64,000 nucleotides of DNA, taken from Acetobacter suratthaniensis. GTDB taxonomy: Bacteria > Pseudomonadota > Alphaproteobacteria > Acetobacterales > Acetobacteraceae. The position numbers and the translations under genes were made by a program. The stretch covers positions 1 through 64,000 of the forward strand of contig NZ_JAFVMG010000006.1 in assembly GCF_017377745.1 (NCBI RefSeq), in the 5' to 3' direction. How positions within the stretch are numbered: the first letter of the stretch is position 1; every line of letters starts with the position of its first letter. Positions 44,326 through 53,539 of the stretch are shown one piece after another. Under the pieces are notes generated by a model. It worked only from the letters and a program-made list of their open reading frames with translations. It had not been told where the DNA came from and did no database searches.

Positions 44326-45399
44326 ATGGATCTGCTGGCACAACTTGGCATGACAATCCCTCTTGTACAGGCACCGATGGCGGGCGTATCTACCCCGGCA
44401 TTGGCGGCGGCAGTTTCCAATGCCGGGGGGCTGGGTTCCATCGGGGTGGGGGCTGCCAACGCTACGACCGCACAGGATATGATCCATAGGGTGCGTGAAC
44501 AGACTGAACGCCCCTTTAACGTCAATCTATTCGTACATACTACGCCAGCCCTCTCAGCCGAGCGGGACGCCGCATGGCTGAACTGGCTTGCACCTCTTTT
44601 CGCCGAGTTTGGTGAAGTGCCTCCTGAGCGTCTGAATACTCTTTATACCAGTTTTAATGATGATCCCGACATGCTCGCCATGCTGCTGCATGTCAGGCCG
44701 CCTGTTGTCAGTTTCCATTTTGGCTTGCCGTCTGCGCACGCGGTTTCAGCCCTGAAAGCCATCGGCACCGTTCTGCTGGCCTCGGCTACCAGTATAGAGG
44801 AAGCCCGTGCGGCTGAGGCTGCGGGTATGGATGTGGTGGTGGCGCAGGGGATCGAAGCCGGAGGGCATAGAGGGATTTTCAATCCTGATGCCGGGGATGA
44901 TGCCCTGGGTATTATGGCATTAACCCGTCTGCTGGTGCGGCATGTGCGTGTGCCTGTGATAGCGGCTGGCGGGATTATGGATGGAGGCGGAATAGCGGCG
45001 GCCTTGGCGTTAGGGGCCTGCGCGGCGCAGATGGGTACGGCATTCATTCTCTGCCCTGAATCAAATGCCGATGCGGGCTACCGGCAAACCCTGACAGGCC
45101 CGGCGGCTTTTCATACCAGATTGACACGGCTTGTTTCAGGCCGTCCGGCCCGCTGTCTCGGGAACAGGTTTACCGCGCTCGAAAGCGTTTCTGGGCAACC
45201 AGTTCTTCCGGCCTACCCTGTAGCCTATGATGCTGGCAAAGCACTCCACAAGGCCGCCATGAAGCACGGTGAAAACGGTTATGGTGCTTATTGGGCAGGG
45301 CAGGGAGCGCCGCTGGCCCGCACAATGCCAGCACCAATATTGGTCAAAACACTGGCAGAAGAATTGAAACAGGCCCTTGCGAAAGGCAAGGGCCTGTAA
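44326..45399 (+). CDS. Nitronate monooxygenase (2-nitropropane dioxygenase family)
   Basis: A 357-residue FMN TIM-barrel protein: QAPMAGVSTPALAAAVSNAG and GGLGSIGVGAANA at the N-terminus, VVSFHFGLP, VVAQGIEAGGHRG (substrate loop with catalytic His) and VPVIAAGGIMDGGGIAAALA with GACAAQMGTAFI. It oxidises alkyl nitronates such as propionate-3-nitronate. The ATG at 44326 lies 5 bp after AAGGAG. The 3' end of the reading frame lies within a perfect inverted repeat (45371-45395). Confidence 0.92.
   Translation: MDLLAQLGMTIPLVQAPMAGVSTPALAAAVSNAGGLGSIGVGAANATTAQDMIHRVREQTERPFNVNLFVHTTPALSAERDAAWLNWLAPLFAEFGEVPPERLNTLYTSFNDDPDMLAMLLHVRPPVVSFHFGLPSAHAVSALKAIGTVLLASATSIEEARAAEAAGMDVVVAQGIEAGGHRGIFNPDAGDDALGIMALTRLLVRHVRVPVIAAGGIMDGGGIAAALALGACAAQMGTAFILCPESNADAGYRQTLTGPAAFHTRLTRLVSGRPARCLGNRFTALESVSGQPVLPAYPVAYDAGKALHKAAMKHGENGYGAYWAGQGAPLARTMPAPILVKTLAEELKQALAKGKGL
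45371..45395 (+). terminator. 10-bp hairpin overlapping the end of the nitronate monooxygenase gene
   Basis: AGGCCCTTGC and GCAAGGGCCT pair exactly around a 5-nt loop inside the last codons of the plus-strand gene. On the plus strand it is followed by A residues, not T, so classical termination is unlikely; it may help end the transcript of either strand. Confidence 0.4.
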
Positions 45400-45403
45400 A
45401 AAA

Positions 45404-45425
45404 GCGGGAGCCATACAGCTCCCGC
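45404..45425 (-). terminator. Intrinsic terminator of gcd
   Basis: On the minus strand a GCGGGAG/CTCCCGC stem of 7 bp with an 8-nt loop is followed directly by a run of seven T, 15 bp past the gcd stop. This is a textbook rho-independent terminator. Confidence 0.88.
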
Positions 45426-45440
45426 CCATGTGCTGAGAGT

Positions 45441-47861
45441 TTACTCTTTCGTCGGCAGGTCAAAGGCAATGACGTCATCAGCAACGTCAGGCGAATGACT
45501 GGCCCCGCCCACTGAAATCACGACATATTCCTTGCCGGTTTTGGGCGACTTATAAACCAGCGGCGCTGCAACCGCACCAGCGGGCAGAGGTGCTTTCCAC
45601 AGTTCCTTGCCGCTCATGCTATCCAGTGCGCGCAGGTAGTAGTCCTGTGTGCCAGCAAAGAACAGCAGTCCGGATGCTGTGGTGGTCGGGCCACCCAGAG
45701 TGGGCATTCCCATAGGCATAGGCAGATGGCTTTTGATCCCCATCGGGCCAAGCTGCTCGGCCGTGCCCATAGGTACCTGCCACAACAGCTTTTTGGTACG
45801 CAGGTCAATCGCGCTCATGGTGCCAAAAGGCGGAGTGTTACAGGGCACCTGCAACGGAGATTGCAGGATGTCGATCCGCACGCCGGAATAAGGACCAGCG
45901 ATCTGGGGGCGGAGTGTGCCCATGAAGCCGGGCACTTCGTCGGTCGAGATCTTGTAATGTTTGGCGTCTTCATGGTTCACCAGCATCATACGCAGGGGCA
46001 TGCGCATGTCGTTGACGAACATGATGTCATTTGCCTCATCAATCGAAATGCCGCCCCAGTTCATACCCCCCAGCAGGCTGGGCCACTCGATGTAGGGCTT
46101 CTCGCCGGGAGGCGTATAGGGGCCTTCATAAACCGAGTTTTTGAACATGATACGGCAGTAGAGCTGGTCAAAGGTGCTGACACCCCACATAGCCTGTTCG
46201 GAAAGCGGGTCTGCGCCGATGGTGGGCATACCGACAGAGAACGGCTGCGTGGGCGACAGTTGCTCACCCTGTGCGGCTGGGGTGGTCGGGACAGGGCGTT
46301 CTTCAACAGCGGTTACAAACTCACCATTACGACGGTCGATAACGAAAATATGCCCGGTTTTGGTGGTCTGGATCAGCGAGGGAACCTTCTCGCCTTTCTC
46401 ATTGGTCACATCGTACATAACCGGCTGAGAAGGCAGGTCAAAATCCCACACATCATGGTGTGTTAACTGACGCACCCATTTGGTCTTGCCTGTGGTGGCG
46501 TCAACCGCAACGAGAGCTGCTCCGAACTTGTTTTTTACCGCATCACGATCCCCACCCCAGTAATCGGGAGGGCCGTTGCCTGTGGGCAGATAGACCTGAT
46601 TGAGCGCTTTGTCGTAAGTCGGAATGGCCCAGACATTCGGGGTTTCAAGTGTAAACGGCGTATTTGCATCCGGCGGGACAGGATTGTCGGGGTTACCAAC
46701 ATCCCATGCCCATGCCAGATCCCCTGTGCGAACATCATAAGCCCGCACCGCGCCCGAGGGTTCACCATGCACGATGTCACGCACCCAGCCGCCAATAACT
46801 GCCAGATGTCCCATGATGACAGGCACCGCAGTCGGATGATAGCGCTTGCCATTTTCCGTTGGGCCCATGTTGGGCTTCAGATCAACATAGCCGTTATTGC
46901 CAAAACCCTGGCAAAGGTTGCCCGTATGGGCATCTACAGTAAACAGGCGGGCATCAACGGTTGAAACCACAATGCGTTGTGCGCAGGGCTGGTTGGTTGC
47001 GGCCTGCCGGTCTTCAATGCTCAGGCTGTCATCGGCACTGATATCGTAATAACCGACCCCACGGCATGATACATGCTCCTGAGCATGGGCATGGGGGTCA
47101 AAGCGCCAGAGTTCCTTGCCGTTATCGGCATCAACTGCGGCAACGACATTTTCCGGGGTGCAGGTATAGAGCGTTGTGCCAACCTGCATGGGGGTGTTTT
47201 CGTCAACACCAGCCCCCGGCCCTTTGGTGCGACGGCCGGTATGGTACACCCATGCAACCTTCAGGTCCGTGACATTCTGAGGCGTGATCTGGGTATAGGG
47301 AACGTAGCGGGTTCCATTGGCATTGCGGCCGTAAAACTGCCAGTCATCAGGTTGGGTCGGAACAGTAGAGGCTACACGTGCCTTGCCAAAGCCCTCGCCG
47401 TACAGACCGCCATGAGGCGAGAACATTGCAACCAGCGTTACAACAACGCCCGCAAGAACCGTAATCCCCCCACCTGCACTGAACCGCCGTGTGGTCACAG
47501 ACGTGTCAGGCTGTATTGCGGCTGTCAGCAGACTGAGCATGAACAGAACTGCGGGAACCATAAGGCGTGGCAGCAACGGCCAGAAAGCCAGAGCCGGCGT
47601 GTCATACAAAGCCCAGAGCACTGTGGCGACAAAGATCGCCACAGAAAGGATCAGCGCCCATGAGGTTTTCTGGCGGAGCAGAAAAAGCCCACCCAACGCC
47701 GCATAAGCGATGCCAGCGATCAAGTAATAAAGTGAACCGCCCAGTGTCACCAGCCGGAAGCCGCCATAGAGAAGGGCAATGCCAACGGCCAAACTGATTA
47801 AGGCGAAAGCGATCCGGCACCCGCTGGTAATCCAAGATCGCTGTGGTGTTGTGATGTTCAT
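45441..47861 (-). CDS. gcd: Membrane-bound PQQ-dependent glucose dehydrogenase
   Basis: An 806-residue quinoprotein of the mGDH type. Five transmembrane helices occupy residues 15-140 and the rest is the eight-bladed periplasmic PQQ domain. Visible blocks are WQFYGRNANGTRYVPYTQIT, TPENVVAAVDADNGKELWRF, CRGVGYYD, YLPTGNGPPDYWGGDRD, HHDVWDFDLPSQPV, GGMNWGGISID and GTQDYYLRALDSMSGKELWK. It oxidises aldoses to lactones outside the cytoplasm and feeds electrons to ubiquinone, the hallmark oxidative fermentation of acetic acid bacteria. The intrinsic terminator at 45404-45425 closes the gene. Confidence 0.96.
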   Translation of the reverse strand: MNITTPQRSWITSGCRIAFALISLAVGIALLYGGFRLVTLGGSLYYLIAGIAYAALGGLFLLRQKTSWALILSVAIFVATVLWALYDTPALAFWPLLPRLMVPAVLFMLSLLTAAIQPDTSVTTRRFSAGGGITVLAGVVVTLVAMFSPHGGLYGEGFGKARVASTVPTQPDDWQFYGRNANGTRYVPYTQITPQNVTDLKVAWVYHTGRRTKGPGAGVDENTPMQVGTTLYTCTPENVVAAVDADNGKELWRFDPHAHAQEHVSCRGVGYYDISADDSLSIEDRQAATNQPCAQRIVVSTVDARLFTVDAHTGNLCQGFGNNGYVDLKPNMGPTENGKRYHPTAVPVIMGHLAVIGGWVRDIVHGEPSGAVRAYDVRTGDLAWAWDVGNPDNPVPPDANTPFTLETPNVWAIPTYDKALNQVYLPTGNGPPDYWGGDRDAVKNKFGAALVAVDATTGKTKWVRQLTHHDVWDFDLPSQPVMYDVTNEKGEKVPSLIQTTKTGHIFVIDRRNGEFVTAVEERPVPTTPAAQGEQLSPTQPFSVGMPTIGADPLSEQAMWGVSTFDQLYCRIMFKNSVYEGPYTPPGEKPYIEWPSLLGGMNWGGISIDEANDIMFVNDMRMPLRMMLVNHEDAKHYKISTDEVPGFMGTLRPQIAGPYSGVRIDILQSPLQVPCNTPPFGTMSAIDLRTKKLLWQVPMGTAEQLGPMGIKSHLPMPMGMPTLGGPTTTASGLLFFAGTQDYYLRALDSMSGKELWKAPLPAGAVAAPLVYKSPKTGKEYVVISVGGASHSPDVADDVIAFDLPTKE

Positions 47862-48285
47862 TCCTGTCGTTCCACAATGTAGGAGCGCGTGCTCCGGGCA
47901 GTATCAATGCCATCGGTGAAAAGGGGATGATGGCAAGGGGTATTCTGGTGCCGTTATAACAATAGGATTGTCATGATGTATATGCACGATGCCGACAGCA
48001 CGTGTTGACCAATCATGGCTCGTTCTCAGATTGGGTGCTCTCGTCGGTTGGTGCCTTTGGTGCGTAGGAAAAAGGGCATAGGGTCAGGGAGCTGATAGCG
48101 GTTTTGTGCGCGGCAGACAAAAGGTTATCAATTTTCAGCATCATGAAGTCTGTAAGTGTGCGCCCCTGAACGGGCCGCGGGTGCAAAAGTGGCATGAGAC
48201 CACCATATGAAACAGGCGTGGATACAGGCTGGCGAGCGGGCCGGATCGGTTGGTATGTGTTAGCCCAAGAGAGGGTGAAGGATCG
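47862..48285. other. 424-bp intergenic region between gcd and the response regulator
   Basis: No supportable gene. It must hold the gcd promoter (minus strand) and the end of the two-component operon. A 60-residue open frame at 48013-48195 (minus) has no recognisable ribosome site or family. Confidence 0.45.
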
Positions 48286-48936
48286 TTAGGCTTTATAGCG
48301 CTTGATTGACGGATCTCTGATTCCCAGCAGTTCGCCCAAGCGCACGAGATCGGCAAAAGAGCGTGTTTTCATTTTTTTCATAACACTGGCGCGGTGTATT
48401 TTAATGGAGACAATGCTCAGACCGAGATGATCGGCTATCTGTTTGTTCAGCAGGCCAGCAATGGCGAGCCCCATAACCTCGCGCTCTCTGACCGAAAGAG
48501 AGGAGAAGTTTCTTTTTGCTTCGCAGGCAACCTGTTCCTGCATTTTGTTATGCTGCCAGAGATTAAGGCCCTCGGTTATGGCGTGTAGTAGAATTTCATC
48601 AGAGAAAGGTTTGGCAAGGAAATCTATGGCTCCTGCCTTCATGCCGCGGACCGCCATAGGCATAGTGCCGTGGCCTGTCATCATGATAACCGGGATTCCA
48701 AGCTGGGCGTTGTTGATTTCGTCCTGAATGTCCAGCCCATTGACAGTCCCGAGCTTGACGTCGAGCAGTAAGCAGCACGGCCCCTGCGGCACACCGGTTT
48801 TAAGAAACTGAAGCGGATCAGAAAAGGCAGAAACTGAAAAGCCTTCAGCCCGCAGCAGACTGTCGAGTGCATTCCTTATCCCGGCATCATCATCAACAAT
48901 TATGATATGGCCCGGATTGTTTGTAGTCCCTGTCAT
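48286..48936 (-). CDS. FixJ-like response regulator
   Basis: A 216-residue two-domain regulator. The receiver domain has the acidic pair in IIIVDDDAGIRNAL, phospho-acceptor Asp59 (LLLDVKLG), the Thr of MMTGHGTMPMAVRGMKAG and the Lys of DFLAKPF. The C-terminal LuxR-type HTH shows LSVREREVMGLAIAGLLNKQ and SIKIHRASVMKKM. This is the FixJ/TodT layout. Its start overlaps the kinase gene by 4 bp (ATGA), so both partners are co-translated. Its targets are unknown; gcd downstream and the siderophore receptor divergent from the kinase are the nearest candidates. Confidence 0.93.
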   Translation of the reverse strand: MTGTTNNPGHIIIVDDDAGIRNALDSLLRAEGFSVSAFSDPLQFLKTGVPQGPCCLLLDVKLGTVNGLDIQDEINNAQLGIPVIMMTGHGTMPMAVRGMKAGAIDFLAKPFSDEILLHAITEGLNLWQHNKMQEQVACEAKRNFSSLSVREREVMGLAIAGLLNKQIADHLGLSIVSIKIHRASVMKKMKTRSFADLVRLGELLGIRDPSIKRYKA

Positions 48937-49994
48937 GGAGTGGGTTCTGCAAGGGGGAGTGTTACTGTAACCATTGCGCCGGAGGGGGGCGTGTTTTCAG
49001 CCCGTATAGTGCCTCCATGCGCCTCCACAATAGTTTGGCAAATGGAAAGACCCATGCCCATTCCAGATTTTTTAGTTGTGCGGAACGGCTCGAAATAGCT
49101 ATCGGTTGGCGCGTTTTGAAAGCCTGAGCCGTTATCCTTGATCTGTATTTGAACAAAAGCGCCTTTTTCAGAAATAACCTGTGCGGACACACTTATTACT
49201 GGAGCGGGAATATGGGCCTGCGTGACAGCCTCACTGGCGTTCATCAGTAGATTGATGATTAATTGCTGTATTTCCGTTTTGTTTCCGTGGATGAACGGCA
49301 ATTTACCACCGGATATTTTGTGTATTTCAATAGTGTTCGACATATCGGTATTTTTCAGAAGAGTAATTGTTTCCTGAATGACTTTTCTTAAATCAAGGAT
49401 CGTCCTGCGTTCAACCTGTTCCCCGCGTGTCATGTCCTGAACATTGCGGATAATAGCTGCGGCACGTCTGGTATTGGCATCGATCTGATCCAGACAATAC
49501 AGGGCTTCTTTCAGATCGGGAGCAGGGCGATGCAACCACCGGGTGCCAGATTGGGCAAAGGTTGCAATAGCTGAAAGCGGCTGGTTTACCTCGTGAGCTA
49601 TGGCAATGCCGATTTGTCCCAGCGTTTTTATACGATCCGCATGGGCCAGTATTCTGGCCTGCCTTTCCAGTGTATCACGCGCCCGTTTATCGCGTTCAGC
49701 AATAATGGTGACGATGAGTGTGGCTGTGATACTCAATGCAAGGCGGGCCACCCCGGTGTTAAAAAGAGCGCCGTCATGTACAATAAAAAATGCGATGCAT
49801 TCAAGAACGAGGCAACCGATCGCTACGATCCGGAGTGTCTTGATACTACACCGACCGGCAATCAGCACGATAACCAGTGTGTAAAGGACGCCGAAGGCAT
49901 CATGGGCGGGGGTGAGTGTAATCAGGAATACCAGAACGGCTATTCCGGCAGCGGAAAGCCATGTCCAGTAATGCATAAAAAAACTCCCGATCAT
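48933..49994 (-). CDS. Membrane sensor histidine kinase (FixL/DctB-type)
   Basis: A 353-residue kinase. Residues 1-100 hold four to five short transmembrane helices with no large periplasmic loop, then a HisKA domain with phospho-acceptor His134 in IGIAIAHEVNQPLSAI, and the ATPase domain (N-box LIINLLMNASEAV, G1 IKDNGSGF, G2 KKSGMGMGLSICQTIVEAHGG). No PAS or haem domain is seen, so it is not an oxygen-sensing FixL in the strict sense; it senses from within the membrane. It is coupled to the response regulator and diverges from the TonB receptor at 50205. Confidence 0.93.
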   Translation of the reverse strand: MIGSFFMHYWTWLSAAGIAVLVFLITLTPAHDAFGVLYTLVIVLIAGRCSIKTLRIVAIGCLVLECIAFFIVHDGALFNTGVARLALSITATLIVTIIAERDKRARDTLERQARILAHADRIKTLGQIGIAIAHEVNQPLSAIATFAQSGTRWLHRPAPDLKEALYCLDQIDANTRRAAAIIRNVQDMTRGEQVERRTILDLRKVIQETITLLKNTDMSNTIEIHKISGGKLPFIHGNKTEIQQLIINLLMNASEAVTQAHIPAPVISVSAQVISEKGAFVQIQIKDNGSGFQNAPTDSYFEPFRTTKKSGMGMGLSICQTIVEAHGGTIRAENTPPSGAMVTVTLPLAEPTP

Positions 49995-50139
49995 AAGCTA
50001 TAGGAAATACTTTATCCGTATAAGAAGAATGTTCTTTGTAACCCTGAGCATATTTAACTGTCGCGAAAAACAATTCTTCTATCATGCTGGTATATTTTTG
50101 TGGAACCTATACCAAAGTATATACATAAAAACCATTCTA

Positions 50140-50160
50140 TGCAATTGTGACTAAATCGCA
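50140..50160. promoter_or_regulatory. Candidate Fur-type 21-bp operator upstream of the receptor gene
   Basis: A 21-bp imperfect palindrome with TGC...GCA ends (TGCAATT ... AAATCGCA) matches itself at 7 of 10 symmetric positions. It lies 45 bp before the receptor start, in the divergent region shared with the kinase gene. Fur control is inferred from position and shape only. Confidence 0.35.
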
Positions 50161-50204
50161 TTTGTGTTTTCTGTGATCAAAATTCCGGTCATGAAAGCAC
50201 TGAA

Positions 50205-52649
50205 ATGTCACGCCTGCTCACCCCACGTAGAGTTTGCTCAACCCCGCTTGTTGCGAGTGTGGCCCTTTTGTATTCGGGGCTCCCGATTGAAAATGTGGAA
50301 GCCGCGACAACAGGCGACAAGCCCGCCAAAGCTCCACAGCATGCTGCTCTGTCAGATAAAGTAAACGGATCTACCCCGCCAAAAAATGCTGGAGAAGCCG
50401 TTACTGCGCATGACACAGCGGCTCACCCGCTGAATGGGCCCCTTGCGGGAGAGGTGCATGGGGTTCCCCCGGCTGAAGAACATATTACGGTTGTCGGCAG
50501 CCGTATGAACATTCTGCATGAGGATATTGGCCTGAGCCGCATGCCAACCGATGTCATGCACACACCGCAGGCAGTCAATGTCGTGCCACGTGCCCTGATG
50601 GAGCAGCAGAATGTCAAATCTCTTGATGAAGCGCTACGCAATGTTCCTGGCATTACGGCCTCAGTTGGGGAAGGTGAAGGCGGTATGTCAGGCGATCAGT
50701 TTCTGATCCGTGGATTTCAGGCGCAGAATGATATTTATGAAAATGGTCTGAGAGATTTTGGCGTTTATACGCGTGATAGCTTCTATTACGACCATGTGTC
50801 CGTCATCAAAGGTCCGTCCTCTGAAGTGTTCGGGAATGGTACAACCGGCGGGGCCATTAATATCGTTACCAAGGCTCCTCATGCCGGTAATTCTTATCAG
50901 GGTAGTTTTTCTGGTGGGTCCGGCTCTTATTATCGTGGCACGCTGGATATTAACCAGCAGATTACAGACAGCATTGCGGTACGTCTTTCTGCAATGGGGA
51001 ATGAAAATAACGTAGTCGGGCGGGATTACGTTTATTCTCACCGATGGGGTATTGCACCCTCCATCACGTTTGGCCTGAACAAGAAAATTTCTTATACCAT
51101 AGATTATTTTCATCAGAATGATAATCGCATCCCAGATTATGGTGTCTGGGTTGTCCAGAAGCCGGGCACGACTATTTCCAAGCCTATTACCGAGTACGGT
51201 ATCAACCGTAACAACTGGTATGGCACTTCGTTTGATCAGGATGATATCAGCACGGATATGTTGAGCGGACGCCTGACAGCCAAGGTTGCCCCGTGGCTCA
51301 GTCTTTATAACGACACCAAGGGTGGTATTTATCATCGTTACTATTCGGCATCACAACCTAACTGTAATAGCGTAAAAATAGATCCGAGCCACCCTAAGGG
51401 TGGGTGCGTTCAACAATATTTCGGAGGCAACCAGAGTGAAGCCTCCATTATCAGAAACGGTAATCTGGGTGGCCCTAACCCCTACAATCAGAGCGACTGG
51501 TCTATCCAGAACGTATTTTCCGGGGTTGCACATTTCAACACCGGCAGATTCCGTCACGAGGTTATTGGGGGTTTTGACATCGAACATGTCGAGGATCACA
51601 GACAGAATTACCCGTATAACAAAACCCGTCCGGGTACGAACCTGATTAATCCATCCATGGATGTTCCGGGCCTCCAGCGCGTAAACTGCGCGGATAATCC
51701 AAGCGGTCTGGCCTCGATCCCTAATGGTGTGGGTAAGAAATGTTATAAGGACGGGAGTGCTACGGATATTGGCGTTTTCCTGTCAGATCAGATCTGGCTT
51801 ACAAAGTGGTTTGCCATCAAGGGTGGTTTTCGTCTTGATCAGTGGTATAGTTCGTATTCGGCCACAGGTGGCGTCAGCACAACGCCAGATACGCATTTTA
51901 ACCAGAACGAAACAACGGTTAATCCGACAGTCAATCTTATGTATACACCAAACGATAATCTAATGGTGTATTTTAACTGGTCTGAATCGACAACACCAAC
52001 AAGTCTTTATGTAACTAACAGCAACGCTCCCTTTACTACCAGTTCGGGCTATGCTCCTGAACGCAGTAGACTGTACGAAGTCGGGGCAAAATATAATGCT
52101 TTCAACGGCCGAATGGGTTTTACAGCCGCACTGTTCCGACTGGAAAAAAACAACTCGACCATTACAGATCCGACCACGGGTGATGTTTCTGCTTCATCAG
52201 ACAGGCAGCGCAATCAGGGGTTGGAGCTGAGTGCTTCTGGCAATATCACATCTGACTGGAGCATTATCGGCACTTATGCGTTTTATGATAGCCGGGTCAC
52301 AGGCTCTGAAACAGCGGCTGATGTTGGAAAGCGTATTCAGTATGTGCCTAACAACTCCGGCACATTGTGGAGCAGCTATAATATTGCGCCCAAAACATTG
52401 TATAATCTGACAGTCGGTGGCGGGATCACATGGCGGCAGGGGGTATGGCTGGATGCTGGCAATACCGCGCGTGTGCCCGCGACGGTTGATTTTGATGCAC
52501 TGATTTCGCACAATTTTGGCAAGCATTGGCGTGTTGCGATGAACGGTTATAATCTGGCCAACCGGCTCAATTATAGCAACCTGTTCCAGAACCGCGTCAC
52601 CCCCGCGATTGGCCGCTCGTTCTTGTTCAACCTGTCCGCTAGTTATTAA
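50205..52649 (+). CDS. TonB-dependent siderophore receptor
   Basis: An 814-residue outer-membrane receptor. A signal segment is followed by a long linker with HVDxx-free Ala/Pro/His composition, a TonB box in EEHITVVGSRMN near residue 90, and the plug (TPQAVNVVPRALMEQQNVKS, EALRNVPGITASVGEGEGG, DQFLIRGFQAQNDIYENGLR, VIKGPSSEVFGNGTTGGAIN, spread over residues 120-225). The barrel ends in GRSFLFNLSASY. The pattern is that of catecholate or hydroxamate siderophore receptors (FiuA/Fiu-like). The hairpin at 52674-52710 ends the transcript. Energised by the ExbBD-TonB system at 38.3 kb. Confidence 0.93.
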   Translation: MSRLLTPRRVCSTPLVASVALLYSGLPIENVEAATTGDKPAKAPQHAALSDKVNGSTPPKNAGEAVTAHDTAAHPLNGPLAGEVHGVPPAEEHITVVGSRMNILHEDIGLSRMPTDVMHTPQAVNVVPRALMEQQNVKSLDEALRNVPGITASVGEGEGGMSGDQFLIRGFQAQNDIYENGLRDFGVYTRDSFYYDHVSVIKGPSSEVFGNGTTGGAINIVTKAPHAGNSYQGSFSGGSGSYYRGTLDINQQITDSIAVRLSAMGNENNVVGRDYVYSHRWGIAPSITFGLNKKISYTIDYFHQNDNRIPDYGVWVVQKPGTTISKPITEYGINRNNWYGTSFDQDDISTDMLSGRLTAKVAPWLSLYNDTKGGIYHRYYSASQPNCNSVKIDPSHPKGGCVQQYFGGNQSEASIIRNGNLGGPNPYNQSDWSIQNVFSGVAHFNTGRFRHEVIGGFDIEHVEDHRQNYPYNKTRPGTNLINPSMDVPGLQRVNCADNPSGLASIPNGVGKKCYKDGSATDIGVFLSDQIWLTKWFAIKGGFRLDQWYSSYSATGGVSTTPDTHFNQNETTVNPTVNLMYTPNDNLMVYFNWSESTTPTSLYVTNSNAPFTTSSGYAPERSRLYEVGAKYNAFNGRMGFTAALFRLEKNNSTITDPTTGDVSASSDRQRNQGLELSASGNITSDWSIIGTYAFYDSRVTGSETAADVGKRIQYVPNNSGTLWSSYNIAPKTLYNLTVGGGITWRQGVWLDAGNTARVPATVDFDALISHNFGKHWRVAMNGYNLANRLNYSNLFQNRVTPAIGRSFLFNLSASY

Positions 52650-52673
52650 ACTGATACTCGGCGTAAGCGTAAC

Positions 52674-52710
52674 GCCCCCTATTCCCGATAACGCTTGGGG
52701 ATAGGGGGCT
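52674..52710. terminator. Bidirectional terminator hairpin
   Basis: GCCCCCTATTCCC and GGGGATAGGGGGC form a 13-bp stem (one G-T pair) between the converging receptor and DUF333 genes. On the plus strand TTTTA follows after five bases. Confidence 0.7.
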
Positions 52711-52716
52711 GTGCTT

Positions 52717-52974
52717 TTACTGCTTGGGATAGTTTTTGCGGAAGAGTACCCATTCTTCTTCCGTGGTACCGTCAGGCAGGGTGCAATAGCCAACCTGTCC
52801 TTTGTCTGTGTCCTTGATGGTCAGTGTCCCGCCGTGTTTGACGCAGTATAAGGATGCCGGGTTAGGCATATTCAGCGGCCGGATTTGTCGGATTTGTGGT
52901 TCCTCATGGTGTTCACAGCCAGCCATGCCCAAAAGAGCCAGCATCAGACCCGGAACCAGTGCAGTGCGTTTCAT
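52717..52974 (-). CDS. Small DUF333 lipoprotein
   Basis: An 85-residue protein with a lipoprotein signal peptide (LALLGMAGC) and a single DUF333 domain: NPASLYCVKHGGTL, YCTLPDGTTEEEWVLFRKN. DUF333 proteins are often mislabelled putative haemolysins; they are small envelope proteins with two conserved Cys that may form a disulfide. GGAG lies 8 bp before the ATG. It converges with the siderophore receptor and shares its terminator hairpin. Confidence 0.92.
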   Translation of the reverse strand: MKRTALVPGLMLALLGMAGCEHHEEPQIRQIRPLNMPNPASLYCVKHGGTLTIKDTDKGQVGYCTLPDGTTEEEWVLFRKNYPKQ

Positions 52975-53073
52975 GGCATGATCTCCATCATGTTTTGTGC
53001 GTCAGCATCCTTTAATGGGCAGAGCATACGCGATGCCGGGTTGTCAGACCATGCTCTTTTGCGGTGCCGAGTA

Positions 53074-53400
53074 TCACGCTACGGCGCGTAGTCTGGCACA
53101 CAGAGAGCCGATGCTTTCACCCGGAATTTCGCCATATCCGTGGGACAACAGGCAATGCAGTTCAGACAGACCGGAGGCTGAACGGATATCTGTGACAGCA
53201 TAATTTCCCAAGAAACAGATTTCCGCTCTTTCGGCCCGTGTAATCAAATCCGCAACTGGCTCATGTGTGCTGGCATGCACCCGCTCAGGTAGGGGGCAAA
53301 TAGCCCTGCATGCAGCGGGTTGCGTCCTTGGGTATCCTGCCTGGAGAGGTTCTGAACTGTGGTTACGGTTCCGCTCAAACCGGGGCTTTTACGCAATAGG
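53074..53400 (-). pseudogene. Possible frameshifted ankyrin-repeat remnant
   Basis: Two overlapping minus-strand frames together read like ankyrin repeats: NLSRQDTQGRNPLHAGLFAPY in one, and VADLITRAERAEICFLGNYA plus SASGLSELHCLLSHGYG in the next, joined by a frameshift near 53275. GRNPLH and GLSELH fit the G-x-TPLH turn of ankyrin repeats. The C-terminal part (to 53074) has a natural stop. Neither piece has a convincing start. This is a weak call. Confidence 0.3.
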
Positions 53401-53539
53401 GAAGCTTCGGTGCGTTTTTTATACAATCGTTTTTATTGGCCGAGCAACAGGCCCGAAACCACAACCAAAGCCATCCGGGTCTGGTGCTTCGGATAAAACC
53501 TGTCTGGTTATCGGTGTGGTTGTGGAGTATGCCCGATTT

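Noticed and set aside
48013-48195. 60-codon open frame on the minus strand downstream of the response regulator
   Set aside because: No ribosome site, no family resemblance and located in an intergenic region; similar random frames are common in this GC-rich sequence.
48933-49994. Calling the kinase an oxygen-sensing FixL
   Set aside because: There is no PAS or haem-binding domain between the membrane helices and the HisKA domain.
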